A DNA stretch of 64,000 nt from Oscheius sp. JU75 (Eukaryota; Nematoda; Chromadorea; Rhabditida; Rhabditidae). The notes under the pieces were generated by a model. That model saw nothing but the letters and a program-made list of their open reading frames with translations. It did no database searches and was not told where the DNA came from. Of this stretch, positions 63,845 to 64,000 are shown in pieces. The DNA lies in assembly GCA_037178855.1 (NCBI GenBank), contig JASJZC010000006.1:8474501-8538500 (forward strand), given 5' to 3'. Numbering within the stretch: the first letter of the stretch is position 1; each line of letters opens with the position of its first letter. Made by a program: the position numbers and the translations under genes.

Positions 63845-64000
63845 GGTTTGAAACAGAGAGACACAAAGACACAGATGTACATAGACACTGAGACAGAGAA
63901 AAAGAGACAGAAAAACAAAAATATAGAATGACAGGGGACAGGGAGACAGAGAGACATAGAAACAAAGACACAGAGGGAGAAAGACAGAGAGACAGAAAGA
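63845..64000. repeat. GACAGA-type simple repeat at the window edge
   Basis: Irregular GAGACAGA/AAAGACACAGA units up to the last base, most likely an intron of the membrane gene. Confidence 0.7.

Overview
The window looks like nuclear DNA of a nematode. Genes have many exons, most introns are short (about 35-600 nt), and 3' splice sites are mostly T-rich ending in TTTCAG. The gene content also fits: a MOLO-1/TPM-type protein, ShKT and EB-module secreted proteins, a Ly6-like protein, and LYST, SLC26 and SLC44 homologues. Most well-defined start codons lie just downstream of a splice-acceptor-like site, which suggests spliced-leader trans-splicing. I cannot name the species. Exon structures below were built by hand from splice signals. 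Where exon lengths are listed, the reading phase was checked end to end.

Layout. 1.2-4.0 kb (+): GlcNAc-transferase I (MGAT1). 4.6-5.6 kb (+): a membrane protein, weakly TMEM186-like. 6.4-7.9 kb (+): an unrecognised secreted protein. 8.2-9.6 kb (-): a mosaic of three EB-like modules and a ShKT domain. 9.96-10.26 kb (-): an unrecognised fragment. 10.6-16.4 kb (-): PRRC2/BAT2. 17.8-23.6 kb (+): the SCYL2 pseudokinase, whose 2.2-kb intron holds two paralogous cysteine-rich ShKT genes on the opposite strand. 23.9-37.65 kb (+): a large LYST-type BEACH/WD40 gene. 37.8-38.2 kb (-): a Ly6/uPAR-like gene. 39.0-39.6 kb (+): a CCCH zinc-finger protein. 39.6-42.0 kb (-): a cysteine-synthase-like PLP enzyme. 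42.8-43.9 kb (-): a C2H2-like zinc-finger protein. 44.3-47.9 kb (+): an SLC26 anion transporter with STAS domain. 48.8-49.3 kb (-): a 56-aa single-pass protein. 49.4-53.3 kb: almost gene-free. 53.3-53.9 kb (+): a candidate RFamide neuropeptide precursor. 54.5-55.0 kb (-): a MOLO-1-like TPM protein. 55.1-58.2 kb: weak coding hints only. 58.2-61.9 kb (+): an SLC44 choline-transporter-like protein. 62.6 kb to the window end (-): the 3' part of a membrane gene with a kinase C-lobe-like segment.

The genes do not form one pathway. Several concern membrane traffic and secretion (MGAT1 in the Golgi, SCYL2 at clathrin coats, LYST on lysosome-related organelles), and many encode secreted or membrane proteins. 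The most distinctive signal is in the non-coding space. It holds about 18 tRNA-derived SINE-like fragments, at least six copies of a short hairpin family, two copies of a family with CAACGAAWAGCGG-type terminal inverted repeats, several long foldback elements, a coding-like relic shared between two introns, GACAGA-type tracts in many introns, and a palindromic GACGCA..TGCGTAC motif shared by two promoter regions. I did not find a clearly new molecular system. The best candidates for new biology are the RFamide precursor, the nested ShKT gene pair, the kinase-like membrane protein and the hairpin families.
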